Assembly: GCF_000241325.1 (NCBI RefSeq)
Contig: NZ_BAEI01000019.1
Span: forward strand, 20,964 to 84,963
Direction of reading: 5' to 3'
DNA: 64,000 bases
From: Gordonia polyisoprenivorans NBRC 16320 = JCM 10675
Lineage (GTDB): Bacteria; Actinomycetota; Actinomycetes; Mycobacteriales; Mycobacteriaceae
Shown here: positions 1-11,100 of the stretch, piece after piece
Layout: every line of letters starts with the position of its first letter
Position numbering within the stretch: position 1 is the first letter of the stretch
Notes under the pieces: generated by a model
Databases searched by the model: none
What the model was told of the DNA's origin: nothing
Seen by the model: the letters and a program-made list of their open reading frames with translations, nothing else
Position numbers and translations under genes: made by a program

Positions 1-2
1 TC

Positions 3-650
3 GGCTTTCTGCACGGGGCGCGGGCGATCGCCCGGTGCCGTCCGGCGTCGGCGGCGCTGTCGGCGATCGGGATACACCGGCTGGTCTTCGGTCTGAACAC
101 CCTGATGCTGTTCGTCTTCGCCCGGCACGTGCACGGCGGCGGTGACGGACTGAGCCGGATCAGCCTGGTCCTCGGATGTGTGGCGACCGGGGCCTTCGCC
201 GCCGCGGTGACCACACCGATCCTCGTCGACCGCTACGGCAGACGCGCCACGATCATGCTCATGTTGCTGCTCGGCGCGCTGGCCCAGGTGCTGCTGCTGA
301 CGTTCACGATCCCCGGCTTCTGCGTGGCCGCCGTCGTGCTCGGATTGGTCGGGCAGACCACCAAGTTGTGCGGCGACGTCGCCATGCAGGTGGACATCTC
401 CGACTCCGTGCGCGGACAGGTCTTCTCCGTGCAGGACGCCTTGTTCAACCTCGCCTATGTCATCGCGATGGTGATCACCGCGGTGATCATCTCCCCGGAC
501 GGCCGCTCGGTGCCGCTCGTGCTGATCGGGTGCGCGCTCTATCTCATCGGAATCGTGGTGGTCCGCGGCCTGCATCCTGCCCGCCACAACTACTCACCGC
601 CGCCCGTCCCCGACGATCACCTGCCGAAACCGGGCTCCCCCTCGGCGTAG
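3..650 (+). CDS. MFS transporter, C-terminal part (5' end outside window)
   Basis: The reading frame is open from the first bases of the window, so the gene starts upstream and only about 215 C-terminal residues are seen. They contain at least four hydrophobic helices and the loop motif VDRYGRRA between two of them, which matches the cytoplasmic loop signature (DRxGRR) of the major facilitator superfamily. An inner-membrane transporter is expected; the substrate cannot be told. The tail is proline-rich and hydrophilic (SPPPVPDDHLPKP). Its 3' end overlaps the convergent gene at 617-1159 by 34 bases. An internal ATG at 105 exists but the upstream frame is clearly coding in character. Confidence 0.75.
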   Translation, partial: GFLHGARAIARCRPASAALSAIGIHRLVFGLNTLMLFVFARHVHGGGDGLSRISLVLGCVATGAFAAAVTTPILVDRYGRRATIMLMLLLGALAQVLLLTFTIPGFCVAAVVLGLVGQTTKLCGDVAMQVDISDSVRGQVFSVQDALFNLAYVIAMVITAVIISPDGRSVPLVLIGCALYLIGIVVVRGLHPARHNYSPPPVPDDHLPKPGSPSA

Positions 651-1159
651 GCGGCATCGGCGGTGCCGTCGCCGTCGGAGTCGACGAGCACCTGGTCGGG
701 GCGGCCGTCGGAGTCGGTGTCGACGTAGAGCCGTCGGATCGCCCCCGCGTCGAGGAGGATCTCGATGTCGGGGGTGCCGTCGCCGTCGAGGTCGTGCGCC
801 TGGACCCGGGTGTCGGTGGGAGCGGGATCCGCAGGGGTGGGGGTGGCCGGGGTGGGAGTGCCGGGGATGTGTGGCGCAGGCGCCTCCCGTGTCGGGACGG
901 CGACACCCCAGATCCCGTTTCCCGAGTCGCGATAGTGGTGCTCCACGGTGTCGTCGTCGTCGAGGTCGAGGGCCGCGAGGTCGGCGATGCCGTCGGCGTC
1001 GGTGTCGATGAGCAGATCGTCGCGACGACCGTCGCCGTCGAAGTCGAGCGCGATCGCGTCGAGCACACCGTCGGCGTCGGTATCGGTGTCGGCGGGGGTG
1101 TGCCAGTGCGTGGGCTCTGAGTCGCCATTGCCGAACACGTACTCCAGGACAGGATCCAT
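617..1159 (-). CDS. Acidic repeat protein, DUF6802-like
   Basis: A 180-residue acidic protein built from repeated DxDxDG units (DTDADG, DFDGDG, DTDSDG, DSDGDG), the calcium-loop pattern of EF-hand and thrombospondin type 3 repeats. The units form two blocks separated by a Pro/Thr-rich linker (about residues 85-115). It resembles the DUF6802-type proteins of Mycobacteriales, from memory and not checked. No signal peptide is seen with the ATG at 1159; the frame runs open to 1357, but the extension has no hydrophobic segment either and overlaps the divergent gene. Calcium binding is inferred from the motif only. Convergent with and overlapping the MFS gene. Confidence 0.6.
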   Translation of the reverse strand: MDPVLEYVFGNGDSEPTHWHTPADTDTDADGVLDAIALDFDGDGRRDDLLIDTDADGIADLAALDLDDDDTVEHHYRDSGNGIWGVAVPTREAPAPHIPGTPTPATPTPADPAPTDTRVQAHDLDGDGTPDIEILLDAGAIRRLYVDTDSDGRPDQVLVDSDGDGTADAAYAEGEPGFGR

Positions 1160-1244
1160 GGGGTATTGGACGCACGGGCGGGGTCCACGGTTCCCTCGAC
1201 GGTCGATGGTCGCGGCGACGACCCACACGGTAGGTTCAACGGCT

Positions 1245-2339
1245 ATGTACGTCAGCGTTCTCGGCGAGCAGTTCCACCGGGCGCGACTGTCGCCGGCGAT
1301 CACCCATCTCGATTCGGCGTCGGCGGGTCGGTCGTCCAACGCCGTCATCGGGACCATCTCGGCGCACCTGTGGCGTGAGGCCGAGCGTGGATCCTATGTG
1401 GCCGCCGATGACCGTGCCGAAGAATTCGCCAGGGACACAAGGGATCTCGCTTCTCTGATCGGACACACCGCCGAGGAGATCACCTTTCGCGAGAGTGCGC
1501 GGGCGGCGTTGCGGGCACTGCTCAACGGGTGGAGCCTGCCGGTCTCGACCACGGTGTGGGTGGCCAAGAACGAGTTCGGGCCCAACCTCGTCGAATTCGA
1601 ACGTCGCGGCTATGCCGTGCGCCCACTGCCCGACGGCGACCTCAACGGGCACATCGACCTCGATGCGCTCGAGAACATGCTGCAGTTCGAGCAGCCCGAT
1701 TTCATCCACATCTGCCACATCGGGTCGATGTCGGGGGTGGTGCAGCCGGTGGCGCGGATCGTCGAGATCGCCCATGCGGCACAGGTGCCCGTCGTCGTCG
1801 ACATGGCGCAGTCGGTGGGCCATGTCCCCACCGTCACCGGCGCCGACATCGTCTACGGCACCAGCCGCAAGTGGCTGACCGGGCCCCGCGGCGTCGGCTT
1901 TCTCGCGGTGCGCCGGGACTCGTTGCGGACCGTCGAGATCGAGAGTTCGGAGGCGTTCCTCGCGGGCCGATTGGGGCTCGGTGTCGCGGTCGCCGAACTG
2001 CAGCAGATCGGCCAGCAACGAGTCTTCCGCGAGCTCGCGGCGATCGGCCGCGCGACCCGCGAACGCCTCGACGGGATCGGCAGCTGGGTGGTCTGCGAAC
2101 CCGTCGACGAACCGTCTGCGCTGGTCACCCTCGCCCCACCGCCGGGTTGGCAGGATTCCGACCTCCGGGCCGCTCGCGATCGGTTGTTCGACGAGCTCGG
2201 CATCCTGGTCACCGCCGCCGAATCGTGGCGGGCACCGCTGGCCGGGGACCAGGCGGTGCTGCGGATCAGCCCTCACCTCGACGTGCGCCGCGAGGACCTC
2301 GACCGGCTCGCCGACGCCCTGCGGACGATGGGGTACTGA
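1245..2339 (+). CDS. PLP-dependent class V aminotransferase / EgtE-like
   Basis: A 364-residue fold-type I PLP enzyme. The PLP lysine is K209 in TSRKWLTGPRGVGF and the cofactor-nitrogen aspartate is D186 in VVVDMAQS, the layout of the NifS/class V family. Opening motif HLDSASAGRS, EFGPNL near residue 110 and SRKWLTGPRGVG resemble EgtE, the C-S lyase that releases ergothioneine from hercynyl-cysteine sulfoxide. No egtA, egtB, egtC or egtD lies nearby, so this could be an EgtE-type orphan or a different class V lyase or desulfurase. ATG 1245 was chosen because it gives the family N-terminus; no clear RBS precedes it. Divergent from the DUF6802-like gene across 85 bases. Confidence 0.72.
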   Translation: MYVSVLGEQFHRARLSPAITHLDSASAGRSSNAVIGTISAHLWREAERGSYVAADDRAEEFARDTRDLASLIGHTAEEITFRESARAALRALLNGWSLPVSTTVWVAKNEFGPNLVEFERRGYAVRPLPDGDLNGHIDLDALENMLQFEQPDFIHICHIGSMSGVVQPVARIVEIAHAAQVPVVVDMAQSVGHVPTVTGADIVYGTSRKWLTGPRGVGFLAVRRDSLRTVEIESSEAFLAGRLGLGVAVAELQQIGQQRVFRELAAIGRATRERLDGIGSWVVCEPVDEPSALVTLAPPPGWQDSDLRAARDRLFDELGILVTAAESWRAPLAGDQAVLRISPHLDVRREDLDRLADALRTMGY

Positions 2340-2366
2340 CGCAGTTCCGGCACGACCCTCGCGCGA

Positions 2367-3839
2367 CTACGCGGTGCCCGCCCCGCCCTGTTCGGCCCAC
2401 CACTGACGGAGTGCCTCCTCCGCCTCGTCGCGGGACAGCGGCCCGCGGTCGAGGCGTAGTTCCTTGAGGTGGCGCCAGGCCTTGCCGACCAGCGGCCCCG
2501 GCGGTAGACCGAGCAACTCCATGATCGCGTTGCCGTCGAGGTCGGGGCGGACACGGGCGAGGTCCTCGGCGGCGCGGAGTTGGTCGATGCGGCGTTCGAG
2601 ATCGTCGTAGTTCTGTTGCAGGCGCCGGGCCCGTCGCTTGTTGCGGGTGGTGCAGTCGGCGCGCACGAGTTTGTGCAGACGGTCCAGAAGCGGCCCGGCG
2701 TCGGTGATGTAGCGGCGGACCGCGGAATCGGTCCAGGCACCGTCGCCGTATCCGTGAAAGCGCAGGTGCAGGAACACCAACGATGCGACGTCTTCGACGA
2801 CGGCCTTCGGATACTTCAACGCGCGCATACGTTTTCGGACCATCTTGGCGCCGACCACCTCATGATGGTGAAAGCTCACGCCGCCGCCGGGTTCGTGGCG
2901 ACGAGTGGCCGGTTTGCCGATGTCGTGCAGCAGCGCCGCCCAGCGCAGGACGAGATCGGGGTCGCCGTCCTCGAGATCGATGGCCTGCCGCAGGACGGTC
3001 AGCGAGTGTTGATAGACGTCCTTGTGCTGATGATGCTCGTCGATGGTCAGACGCATCCCCGGCACCTCGGGCAGCACGCGCTCGGCCAGTCCGGTGTCGA
3101 CCATCAGTTCGATGGCCTCGATGGGGTGCGCGCCGGTGATCATCTTGTCGAGTTCGACGCGGACACGTTCGGGGGTGATGCGATCGATCTGTTCGGCCAT
3201 GTCGGTGATTGCCGCGGCAACGCGGGGTGCGACGTCGAAGCCGAGTTGGGAGACGAAGCGCACCGCACGCAGCATGCGCAGCGGGTCGTCGCCGAAGGAT
3301 TCCTGCGGGGTCGCGGGGGTGTCGATGATCCCGGCAAGGGCGGCCGACAATCCGTCGAGGGGGTCGTGGAATTCCTGGGCCCCGGCGCGGCCGATGCGCA
3401 CGGCCATCGCATTGATCGTGAAATCGCGGCGGACGAGGTCGTCGTCGATGGAGTCGCCGAAAGTGACCTCGGGGTTGCGGCCGACGCCGTCGTACTTCTC
3501 GGCGCGGTAGGTGGTGATCTCGAGGATCAGGTCCTTGCGGCGAGCGCTGATCGTGCCGAACTCGATACCGGTGTCCCAGATGGTGTCGGCCCAGCCGGAC
3601 AACAGTTCCTGGACCTTCTCGGGTCGGGCGTCGGTGGTGAAGTCGAGGTCGGTGCCCAGGCGGCCGAGGACGGCGTCGCGAACCGAGCCGCCGACGAGAT
3701 AGAGGTCGTGGCCGGCGTCGGCGAAGAGTGCGCCGAGCGGTTCGGTGATGTCGGAGAGCGCGCGCAGCGACACCGCCGCCGCGGCGAGGAGCCGGGTGCG
3801 GCGCTCGGCGGTGGTGTCGGGGTGGGGCTGCTCGGTCAC
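2367..3839 (-). CDS. pcnA: CCA tRNA nucleotidyltransferase / poly(A) polymerase-type
   Basis: Homologue of Rv3907c (PcnA), which adds or repairs the 3' CCA of tRNAs. 490 residues from GTG 3839. The nucleotidyltransferase head carries GGSVRDAVLGR (residues 50-60) and the catalytic DLD (64-66), followed by the RRDFTINAMA motif. A C-terminal HD domain is visible, with HHQHKDVYQHS and LLHDIGKPATRRH. The open frame extends upstream to 4013, but that extension translates the 38-bp repeat and is not conserved protein. Divergently transcribed from mutT4, as in M. tuberculosis. Confidence 0.93.
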   Translation of the reverse strand: MTEQPHPDTTAERRTRLLAAAAVSLRALSDITEPLGALFADAGHDLYLVGGSVRDAVLGRLGTDLDFTTDARPEKVQELLSGWADTIWDTGIEFGTISARRKDLILEITTYRAEKYDGVGRNPEVTFGDSIDDDLVRRDFTINAMAVRIGRAGAQEFHDPLDGLSAALAGIIDTPATPQESFGDDPLRMLRAVRFVSQLGFDVAPRVAAAITDMAEQIDRITPERVRVELDKMITGAHPIEAIELMVDTGLAERVLPEVPGMRLTIDEHHQHKDVYQHSLTVLRQAIDLEDGDPDLVLRWAALLHDIGKPATRRHEPGGGVSFHHHEVVGAKMVRKRMRALKYPKAVVEDVASLVFLHLRFHGYGDGAWTDSAVRRYITDAGPLLDRLHKLVRADCTTRNKRRARRLQQNYDDLERRIDQLRAAEDLARVRPDLDGNAIMELLGLPPGPLVGKAWRHLKELRLDRGPLSRDEAEEALRQWWAEQGGAGTA

Positions 3840-4045
3840 GGCACGACAGCCTACCGGCGCCGGGAGCGAAGCGAGCGGGCCGGATCGGGGCCAGGCGCCG
3901 GGAGCGAAGCGAGCGGGCCGGATCGGGGCCAGGCGCCGGGAGCGAAGCGAGCGGGCCGGATCTGTAGCGACCGGATACGCCTGTCTGCGCTGCTGCCAGC
4001 ACCATGTGGGCAAACGGCCGGTGACCAGCAGCTAGCATCGAAGGC
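3840..4045. promoter_or_regulatory. pcnA-mutT4 divergent intergenic region
   Basis: This 206-base region must hold the promoters of both pcnA and the mutT4 operon. Over half is occupied by the 38-bp tandem repeat at 3856-3961. I cannot point to a convincing -35/-10 pair. Confidence 0.4.
3856..3961. repeat. 38-bp tandem repeat, 2.8 copies, with GAGCGAAGCGAGC core
   Basis: Two perfect 38-base copies (3856-3893, 3894-3931) are followed by a third that is identical for 30 bases (3932-3961). The core GGAGCGAAGCGAGCGG is a short word that I recall as dispersed in Gordonia-type genomes. It lies in the pcnA-mutT4 divergent promoter region. Confidence 0.9.
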
Positions 4046-5338
4046 GTGCCCACCGACCCGTCAACCGACCCCACAGACGTCTCCGCCGACGTCAACGCGG
4101 GTGGGCGCCAGGCCGCAGAGGCCGGGTCGGGTGAGGCGCATGGTGTCGGTGGGCAGGGTCGGCGGCGTGGTCGTCGGGGTCGCCGGAAGCGCCGGGGTAC
4201 TCCGGAATCGCGGTTGGATGCGGAGTTCCATCCACGCCCGGAAACGCCTCCGACCAGTGCCGAGCATCCGACGCCCCGCCCGAAACGGCCATCTCCGGCA
4301 GATCTCGCCGATCGGGCCGGCGGTACCAGGAACCACACCAGCACCAGCGCCGACAAGAACGGCCCGAGCAAGAACGGCACAGGCAAGAACGGAACCGCCA
4401 AGCCCGGCCCGGTGAACTGGTCGGCGGCTCCCGTGAACGGAACCGGGGTCAACGGGACCGGCGCGCACGGGACAGGAGGGCACGGGACAGGAGGGCACGG
4501 CACAGGTGTGCACGCGCCCAAGCCCGGGGGTCCCCGTCACCCGTCCCCGGCGTCCGTGGCCGCCGCCACACCGACCGGCAAGGGCACGCGGGTGAGCGCG
4601 CCGAAGCCGTCGGACATGGCCGTGATGTCGGCCCAGATCACCAAGACCGGCCTCACCCAGGACGCGGCGACGCCTGCACCGGGTCGGCGCAGGCGCGGCA
4701 ATCGTCGTCCGGAGCGCGCGGAGCGTTTACGCACCGTCCGGGAAACGTCGGCGGGCGGGTTGGTGATCTCCGACCTCGATCTGCCGGTCGAGGAACTGTC
4801 GGCGGCCTTGATCGGCCGCGTGGACCGACGTGGGCGCATGATGTGGTCGTTGCCGAAGGGCCACATCGAGACCGGGGAGACCGCCGAGCAGACCGCGGTC
4901 CGCGAGGTGGCCGAGGAGACCGGCATCCAGGGCCTGGTGGTCGCGCCGCTGGGCAAGATCGACTATTGGTTCGTCAGCGAGGGTCGTCGCATCCACAAGA
5001 CCGTGCACCACTATCTGTTGCGCAGTGTCGGCGGCGAACTCTCCGATGCGGACTACGAGGTCAGCGAGGTGGCGTGGGTGCCGTTGCACGAGCTACCCCG
5101 CCGACTGACGTACTCTGACGAGCGACGACTGGCCCGCATGGCCCGCGGTGTCATCGCCGACCTGGCCGCCGACCCCCAGCGGTTGGCCCAGTCCGAGGCC
5201 GAGAGCAGTCGCACAGAACCCAACGCCTATGAGAGAGCCGCAGCCGCCCGCAACCAGCGCCGAAACGAGCCGCCTCCCGCGGCGCCCTCGCGTCGGCGCC
5301 GGAGGCGTCCCCGCCGCCCCGCGGCCGGTGATGGCTGA
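4046..5338 (+). CDS. mutT4: NUDIX hydrolase MutT4
   Basis: Homologue of Rv3908. 430 residues from GTG 4046. The NUDIX domain occupies about residues 232-380; the Nudix box runs 272-294 with all key positions ([11 protein letters not shown], then REVAEETGI). Such enzymes hydrolyse (d)NDP-X compounds and sanitise oxidised nucleotides; the exact substrate is unknown. The first 230 residues are disordered: basic patches ([12 protein letters not shown]), Pro-rich stretches and NGTGxNGTG / HGTGG repeats partly encoded by 15-bp tandem duplications. The C-terminus is again Arg-rich. The stop overlaps the start of the next gene, so translation is probably coupled. Confidence 0.9.
   Translation: MPTDPSTDPTDVSADVNAGGRQAAEAGSGEAHGVGGQGRRRGRRGRRKRRGTPESRLDAEFHPRPETPPTSAEHPTPRPKRPSPADLADRAGGTRNHTSTSADKNGPSKNGTGKNGTAKPGPVNWSAAPVNGTGVNGTGAHGTGGHGTGGHGTGVHAPKPGGPRHPSPASVAAATPTGKGTRVSAPKPSDMAVMSAQITKTGLTQDAATPAPGRRRRGNRRPERAERLRTVRETSAGGLVISDLDLPVEELSAALIGRVDRRGRMMWSLPKGHIETGETAEQTAVREVAEETGIQGLVVAPLGKIDYWFVSEGRRIHKTVHHYLLRSVGGELSDADYEVSEVAWVPLHELPRRLTYSDERRLARMARGVIADLAADPQRLAQSEAESSRTEPNAYERAAAARNQRRNEPPPAAPSRRRRRRPRRPAAGDG
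4466..4495. repeat. 15-bp perfect tandem duplication inside mutT4
   Basis: CACGGGACAGGAGGG occurs twice in a row, followed by a diverged third copy to 4510. It encodes the HGTGG units of the disordered MutT4 N-terminus. A weaker 15-base period also runs from about 4363 to 4405 (KNG-repeats). Confidence 0.9.
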
Positions 5339-8162
5339 ACGCTCGTCGGGGCGCGCATGGTGGGCTCGTTTCTGCACGGTCGTCGCAGTGGCAATGCTGA
5401 CGATGTTGTCGGCGGCCCCGGCCGCGGTGTTGTCGGCCGCCCCGGCCGCTGCGGCACCCGGCGCCGACGCCACCTCACAACCGGATCGATTTGCCCAGAT
5501 CGTCATCGATTCGATGACGCCGTCGATGGTCACCAGCAGTTCGGGTTCTACGGTGGCGATCTCCGGGCATGTGGTCAACACCAGCAGCCGCACACTGCGT
5601 GATCTGGGTATCCGGCTCGAGCGGGGCGACGCACTGACCAATGCCACACAGTTGCGGTCGGCGCTGGCCGGTGAGCATCCACCGATCGCGGCGGCCACCG
5701 ACTTCACCGATCTGTCGTCGGACACCCTGGGCCCGGGTGCGCAGGCAAGCTTTTCGATTACGGCGCCGTTGTCGGGTACGGGTGGTCTGCAGATCTCGCA
5801 ACGCGGGGTGTATCCGTTGCAGCTCAACGTCAACGGACTCCCCGATTACGGCGGCGTCGCCCAGGTCGCCGGATCGCGCACGCTGCTGCCGGTGCTGTCG
5901 TTGCCGCCGGACCGGAGTCGGGCGGCCTCCTACACCGACCCGGGCAGCGGCGACGCGTCGTCGGTGACCCCCGGTCTCGGTGCCGACGGTTCGGTGTCCG
6001 CCGACACTTCCAGTCCGTCGCGATTCACCCTGTTGTGGCCGATTGCCGCGCCCCCGCAGCTCGCTCCGGGCGCCCTCGGCGGAAACACCGAACCGGTGCG
6101 GCTGATCAGCGAGGACATGGCCCGCTCGTTGTCGCCGGGCGGTCGGTTGGATTCGGTGCTCGCCCCGCTGCGGGCGATCGCCGACGCCGCGCCGCCGTCG
6201 GCGCCCGACCCGAATGCGCCGTCGTCGGTGGCCCCCGCACCGGGTGCACAGTCCGGTCAGACCTCGGACCTCGCGCGGAGCATGTGCCTGGCCGTCGACC
6301 CCAATCTGCTCGTCACGGTGCGCGCGATGTCGCTGGGCTACGTGGTGTCCTCCGATCCGTCCGACCCGACGTCGTCGACGGTGCCGGGCACCGGTCAGGA
6401 CGCGGCGACCACCTGGCTCAACGAGCTGCACGACGTCGCCTCGCGACTGTGCGTGGTGGCCTTGCCCTTTGCCGGGGCGGACCTCTCTGCACTCGCCGAG
6501 ATCGACAATTCGGGCCTGACCGCGGCCGCACTGGACTCCCCCGCCGACGTCGTCGACTCCATTCTCGGCGTCAAAAGCGTTCGCGGACTGACCATTCCGG
6601 CCCTCGGCGCGATCAACCAGGCGGGCGCGACACTGCTCGAGGACACCAAGCACACCACCGTGCTGACCTCCGCGGGCAATCTGTCGACCACGCAACCGCA
6701 GAGCACCGGCGCCTACCGCGTCGGACCGCTGGCCGCGCAGTCCTACGACGAGCCGGTGACCGCCGCACTCGCGGCTCTCGGGACCGACCCGTCGACACCG
6801 GCGATCACGCCTGCCGACCAGACGGTCGACCTCGCTGCGGAGTCGCCCCTGAGCAGACGTCAGGCAGGCATCGGCGCGCTGGCCTTCGCCGCGGTCGACA
6901 CTCCCGATGACGAGCGCGGCGACTCGGAGCAGGGCTCCGTCGCCCCGACCGCGGAGCAGCCGACGACCGGTCGCTCGCAGGTGGTTCTTCCGTCCCTGTA
7001 CTGGTCGCCGACCACCGACGACGCCAATGCACTCATCTCCACCGCAGAGGTGCTGTTGGGTTCCAGGGTCGCCACCCCCACCCCGCTGACCAGCGTCGTC
7101 GACTCGGCAGACGCTGCGCGCGCCGACGCCCGGCTGGCCCCGTTGCCCGGTGTGGGACCGGTGGCATCGGTGTCGGTGCCCCTGCCGGAGCAGACGGCGA
7201 CCGCGATGCGTGAGCAGGCCGACCTCAGCTACCAGCTGCAGGGCTCGCTGGTGAGTTCGGCCGACGTGGAGACCACCCCGGAGCGTTACCTCGCGCCACT
7301 GCGCGAGGACATGCTGCGCTCGCTGACCGTGCCCGCCCGGGCCGGCGCTGCGACGCGCACCCGACTGGCCGACACCCGGGCGCAGACGATCCGTGCCGTC
7401 ACCTCGACGCTGGATCGCATGCGGGCCGCGGTGACGATCCTCGACCCGGGCGGTCGCTACACGCTCGCCTCCGAACGCAGCCCACTGCTACTGGTGGTGC
7501 GCAACGATCTGGCGTTGCCCATTCGGGTGGACATCAGGACCAGCGCGCCCCACGACCTCGACATCGGCGACGTCGGGACGATCGAGATCCCGGCACGCGG
7601 CACGCGCCAATTGCAGCTGCCGACGCGGGCCGAGACCTCCGAGGCGATCACCGTCACCATCTCGATCGCGACGGTCACCGGCCTGCCGATGGGCTCCGAC
7701 ATCCGACTCTCGGTGCATTCCAACGCCTACGGCAAGGCGTTGTTCATCATCACGATCATCGCTGGTGCAGCCCTGGTGCTGCTGACGGCACGGCGACTCT
7801 GGCACCGTTTCCGCGGCGAACCCGACCCGGCCGACGCCGACCGTCCCGAGCCCGACGAGCAGGAGCGATTGCTCGCCGCGGCAACCTATCAGCAACGACG
7901 ACGTACGCTGCACATCGAAGAAGTTCATTCGGGTGCGTGGTCGGACGACGCGGGGTACTCGTGGCCACCGGATCCCGAGCGGGCCGACGATGCCGGGTCG
8001 GTGCGGACCTCGCCGGGTGGTGACGGGTCCGAAGACCCGGGTTACCGGCACACCGACCCCGGATCCACCGACGGGCCGACGCCCGGTCCGGAACCCGACG
8101 AGCCGGAACCGGCGGAGAATCCGACGACACCGGCAGAACACAGCAGTACCCCACCGAGATGA
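5331..8162 (+). CDS. Large secreted/membrane-anchored DUF6049 family protein (Rv3909 homologue)
   Basis: 943 residues from ATG 5331 (GTG 5328 is the alternative), overlapping the mutT4 stop by 8 bases. A signal peptide (basic start, then [27 protein letters not shown]) leads into a long extracytoplasmic region that ends in a single transmembrane helix at about residues 803-822 ([18 protein letters not shown]) and an acidic, Pro-rich cytoplasmic tail of about 120 residues. The family always sits between mutT4 and murJ in Mycobacteriales, which suggests a part in cell-envelope assembly, but its biochemical role is unknown. Type I topology is inferred from the hydrophobicity pattern. Confidence 0.85.
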   Translation: MAERSSGRAWWARFCTVVAVAMLTMLSAAPAAVLSAAPAAAAPGADATSQPDRFAQIVIDSMTPSMVTSSSGSTVAISGHVVNTSSRTLRDLGIRLERGDALTNATQLRSALAGEHPPIAAATDFTDLSSDTLGPGAQASFSITAPLSGTGGLQISQRGVYPLQLNVNGLPDYGGVAQVAGSRTLLPVLSLPPDRSRAASYTDPGSGDASSVTPGLGADGSVSADTSSPSRFTLLWPIAAPPQLAPGALGGNTEPVRLISEDMARSLSPGGRLDSVLAPLRAIADAAPPSAPDPNAPSSVAPAPGAQSGQTSDLARSMCLAVDPNLLVTVRAMSLGYVVSSDPSDPTSSTVPGTGQDAATTWLNELHDVASRLCVVALPFAGADLSALAEIDNSGLTAAALDSPADVVDSILGVKSVRGLTIPALGAINQAGATLLEDTKHTTVLTSAGNLSTTQPQSTGAYRVGPLAAQSYDEPVTAALAALGTDPSTPAITPADQTVDLAAESPLSRRQAGIGALAFAAVDTPDDERGDSEQGSVAPTAEQPTTGRSQVVLPSLYWSPTTDDANALISTAEVLLGSRVATPTPLTSVVDSADAARADARLAPLPGVGPVASVSVPLPEQTATAMREQADLSYQLQGSLVSSADVETTPERYLAPLREDMLRSLTVPARAGAATRTRLADTRAQTIRAVTSTLDRMRAAVTILDPGGRYTLASERSPLLLVVRNDLALPIRVDIRTSAPHDLDIGDVGTIEIPARGTRQLQLPTRAETSEAITVTISIATVTGLPMGSDIRLSVHSNAYGKALFIITIIAGAALVLLTARRLWHRFRGEPDPADADRPEPDEQERLLAAATYQQRRRTLHIEEVHSGAWSDDAGYSWPPDPERADDAGSVRTSPGGDGSEDPGYRHTDPGSTDGPTPGPEPDEPEPAENPTTPAEHSSTPPR

Positions 8163-8178
8163 CCGACAAGGCAGGCGA

Positions 8179-11100
8179 ATGAGCGAGCGAGGACCGGGCG
8201 AACCACCGCGTCGCGCCGCACCCCGTCGCATTCCCCCTACTCCGGCTCCGGAACGGCAGATCCCCGACCGCCGGAACCCGCCCCGCCGGACTCAGTCCCG
8301 GCCGGCCGACGGACCGGCCCGTCAGGGTCCCCACCGGTCGGGACCGCCGCCGCTGGCCGGCCCGCTCGCCGACGCCCCGCCGCTGTCGGGCGCACCTGTC
8401 ACCCCCGAGACCCGACGCATGGGCGCGGGCCGCGCCGCATCCGGCGGCACCGGACCCCGGCCCGGCGTCACCCCGCCACCCGCGCGGGCCCCGCGTCACA
8501 CCCTGACCCCGACACTCGACCGCGATCCCCGGTCCGACGAAACCCGGTCCGACGAAACCCGACCGGAGGACGGCCCGTCCGACGAGTCCGCCACCGGACT
8601 GGCACGCGACTCCGACTCGAGCATCCTGCGGACCAGCGGGTCCATCGCGATCGCCACCCTGGCCAGCCGCATCACCGGATTCGTCCGGACCGTGCTCATC
8701 CTGGCCCTGCTCGGCGCCTCGGTGGCGTCGGCCTTCCAGGCTGCCGACGTCCTGCCGAACATGATCGCCGAGATCCTGCTCGGCGCGGTGCTCACTGCCA
8801 TCGTCATCCCCCTGCTGGCCCGCGCCGAAGCCGAGGACCCCGACGGCGGCGCGTCGTTCATCAACAAGATCTTCACGCTGACCGTCGTCGTGCTGGGTAT
8901 CGGCACGATCGCCGCGATCGCCGCTGCCCCCCTGCTGACCAGCCTCAACATCGACAACGCGGAACTGCGCCCGCTGGCGACCGGGCTGGCCTACTTCCTG
9001 CTCATCGAGATCCTCTTCTACGGGCTGACCGCACTGTTCACCGCGATCCTGAATCTGCGCGGCTACTTCAAGCCCGGAGCGTGGGCGCCGGTCCTCAACA
9101 ACGTCGTCCAGATCAGCGCACTCATCGCGTATTGGCTGATGCCCGGCCAGTTGACGCTCAACCCGTTCCGAATGAGCGATCCGCAGTTGCTGGTCCTCGG
9201 GATCGGCTGCGCGATGGGCGTGGTGTTGCAGGCGCTGGTGCTGTTGCCCTACCTGCGTCGTGCCGGCATCCGGCTGCGCGTCGAGTGGGGGCTCGACGCA
9301 CGGTTGCGCAAGTTCGGGAACATGGCGCTGGCGATCGTCTCCTACGTCGCGGTCCTGCAGGTCGGTCTCATCGTCACCTATCGCATCGCGTCGGCGGCCA
9401 CCGAGACCGGCATCAGCGTCTACGTCACGCACTGGCAGCTGCTGCAGCTGCCCTACGGTGTGCTCGGCGTGACGATTCTGACCGCGATCATGCCGCGGCT
9501 CTCGCGCAATGCCGCCGGCGACGACACCAAGGCCGTCGTCGACGACATGTCGCTGGCCACCCGGCTCACGATGGTCGCGTTGGTGCCCGTCGTCGCCTAC
9601 ATGACCTTCTTCGGCCCGGCCATCGGCGTCGCGGTGTTCAACTTCGGCCGGTTCGACGCGCACGTGGCCACGCAGCTGGGTTCGACGCTCGCCTGGGGTG
9701 CCTTCACCCTGATCCCCTATGCGATGACGCTGGTGCAGTTGCGGGTGTTCTACGCCCGCGAGGATGCGTGGACGCCGACCTTCATGGTTCTGGGTATCAC
9801 CGTCGTCAAGATCGCCGCCTCCTATCTCGGCCCGGTGCTGTTCTCCGACCCGGACCTCGTGGTGCGCTGGTTGGCCCTGTCGAACGGTCTCGGCTATCTC
9901 GTCGGCGCGATCGTCGGCCACTATCTGTTGCGCAGCCGATTGCGCGCCGATGCCCGCGATCCGCGTGATGCCCGGCTGACCAACGTCGCCCGCACGACGG
10001 TGGTGACGCTCGCGATCTCCGTCGGCAGCGCCTTCGCGGTGTGGTTGATCGCCGAGATCTCGGGCCTGCATCTGGCGACACAGCACGGCAAGATCGGGTC
10101 GATCGCCTACCTTCTGCTCACCGCGATCGTGGTGCTCGGCGTGATCTATGCGGGCCTGGCGGCGGCCGGTCTTCCCGACGTGGTCTCCGTCCTGATGTCG
10201 GTGCGACGCGTGGCCGGTCGCTTCATCCCCGCACTTGCGCCGAACGGCGAACCGCAACAACAACCATCGGCAACGATCACGGTTCAGTTTCCGCGGGTCA
10301 CCAGCGACGAGTCGCTACCGTACTCTGGTCAGGTACAGGTCGTTCGACGGTTCGATCGCGGTTCCGCGACGTGGCAGTCGTATGCGGTGCACACCGGTGG
10401 CGCCGCGGGCGGCGCCGGTGTGGCGCCGTGGACCCCGCCCCAACGACCCCCGGACATGCGCTATCGGAGGAGAGGAGTTCGCCGCGTGAACGAGAGCGGA
10501 ATCGACGCCACACCGGAATCCCCGATCAGCCCGGCCGAACGCGGCGTCACCCCGACTTCCGATACCACCACACCTCCGGAAAGGCCGGTCGCACAGTCGA
10601 ATTCGGCCAATGGTTCGGGCGGCGCCCAGCCGGCCGACGCGATGCCGGCCACCCCCGTCGATCCCGACCGCGCCGAGCCCATCCGCCCGGCGCGACGCCG
10701 CGGACCCCGCCTCGTGCCGGGCGCCGCGGTCGCCGGCGGCCGGTACCGCCTGCTCGAACATCACGGCGGCACACGGGGTCTGCAGTTCTGGAAGGCCCAG
10801 GACATCAACCTCGACCGCGAGGTCGGACTGACCTTCGTCGACGCCGAACAGCTCGCACCCCCACCGGACAAGGGAGCTCCGAGCAGATCCGGCGACACCG
10901 GACCGCAGGCCGTGCTCACCCGTACGTTGCGTCTCGGCCAGATCAGCTCGTCGGGCGTCGCCCGCGTGCTCGACGTGGTCCGCGGCTCATCGGGCGGCAT
11001 CGTTGTGGCCGAATGGGTTCAGGGTTCCTCGCTGTCGGAGGTCGCCGCCACGCATCCGTCACCGATCGGTGCCGCACGTGCGGTCCGCGCGCTGGCCGCC

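Noticed and set aside
3840..4013. N-terminal extension of PcnA from an upstream ATG at 4013
   Set aside because: The extra residues are a translation of the 38-bp tandem repeat, and the conserved protein begins at GTG 3839.
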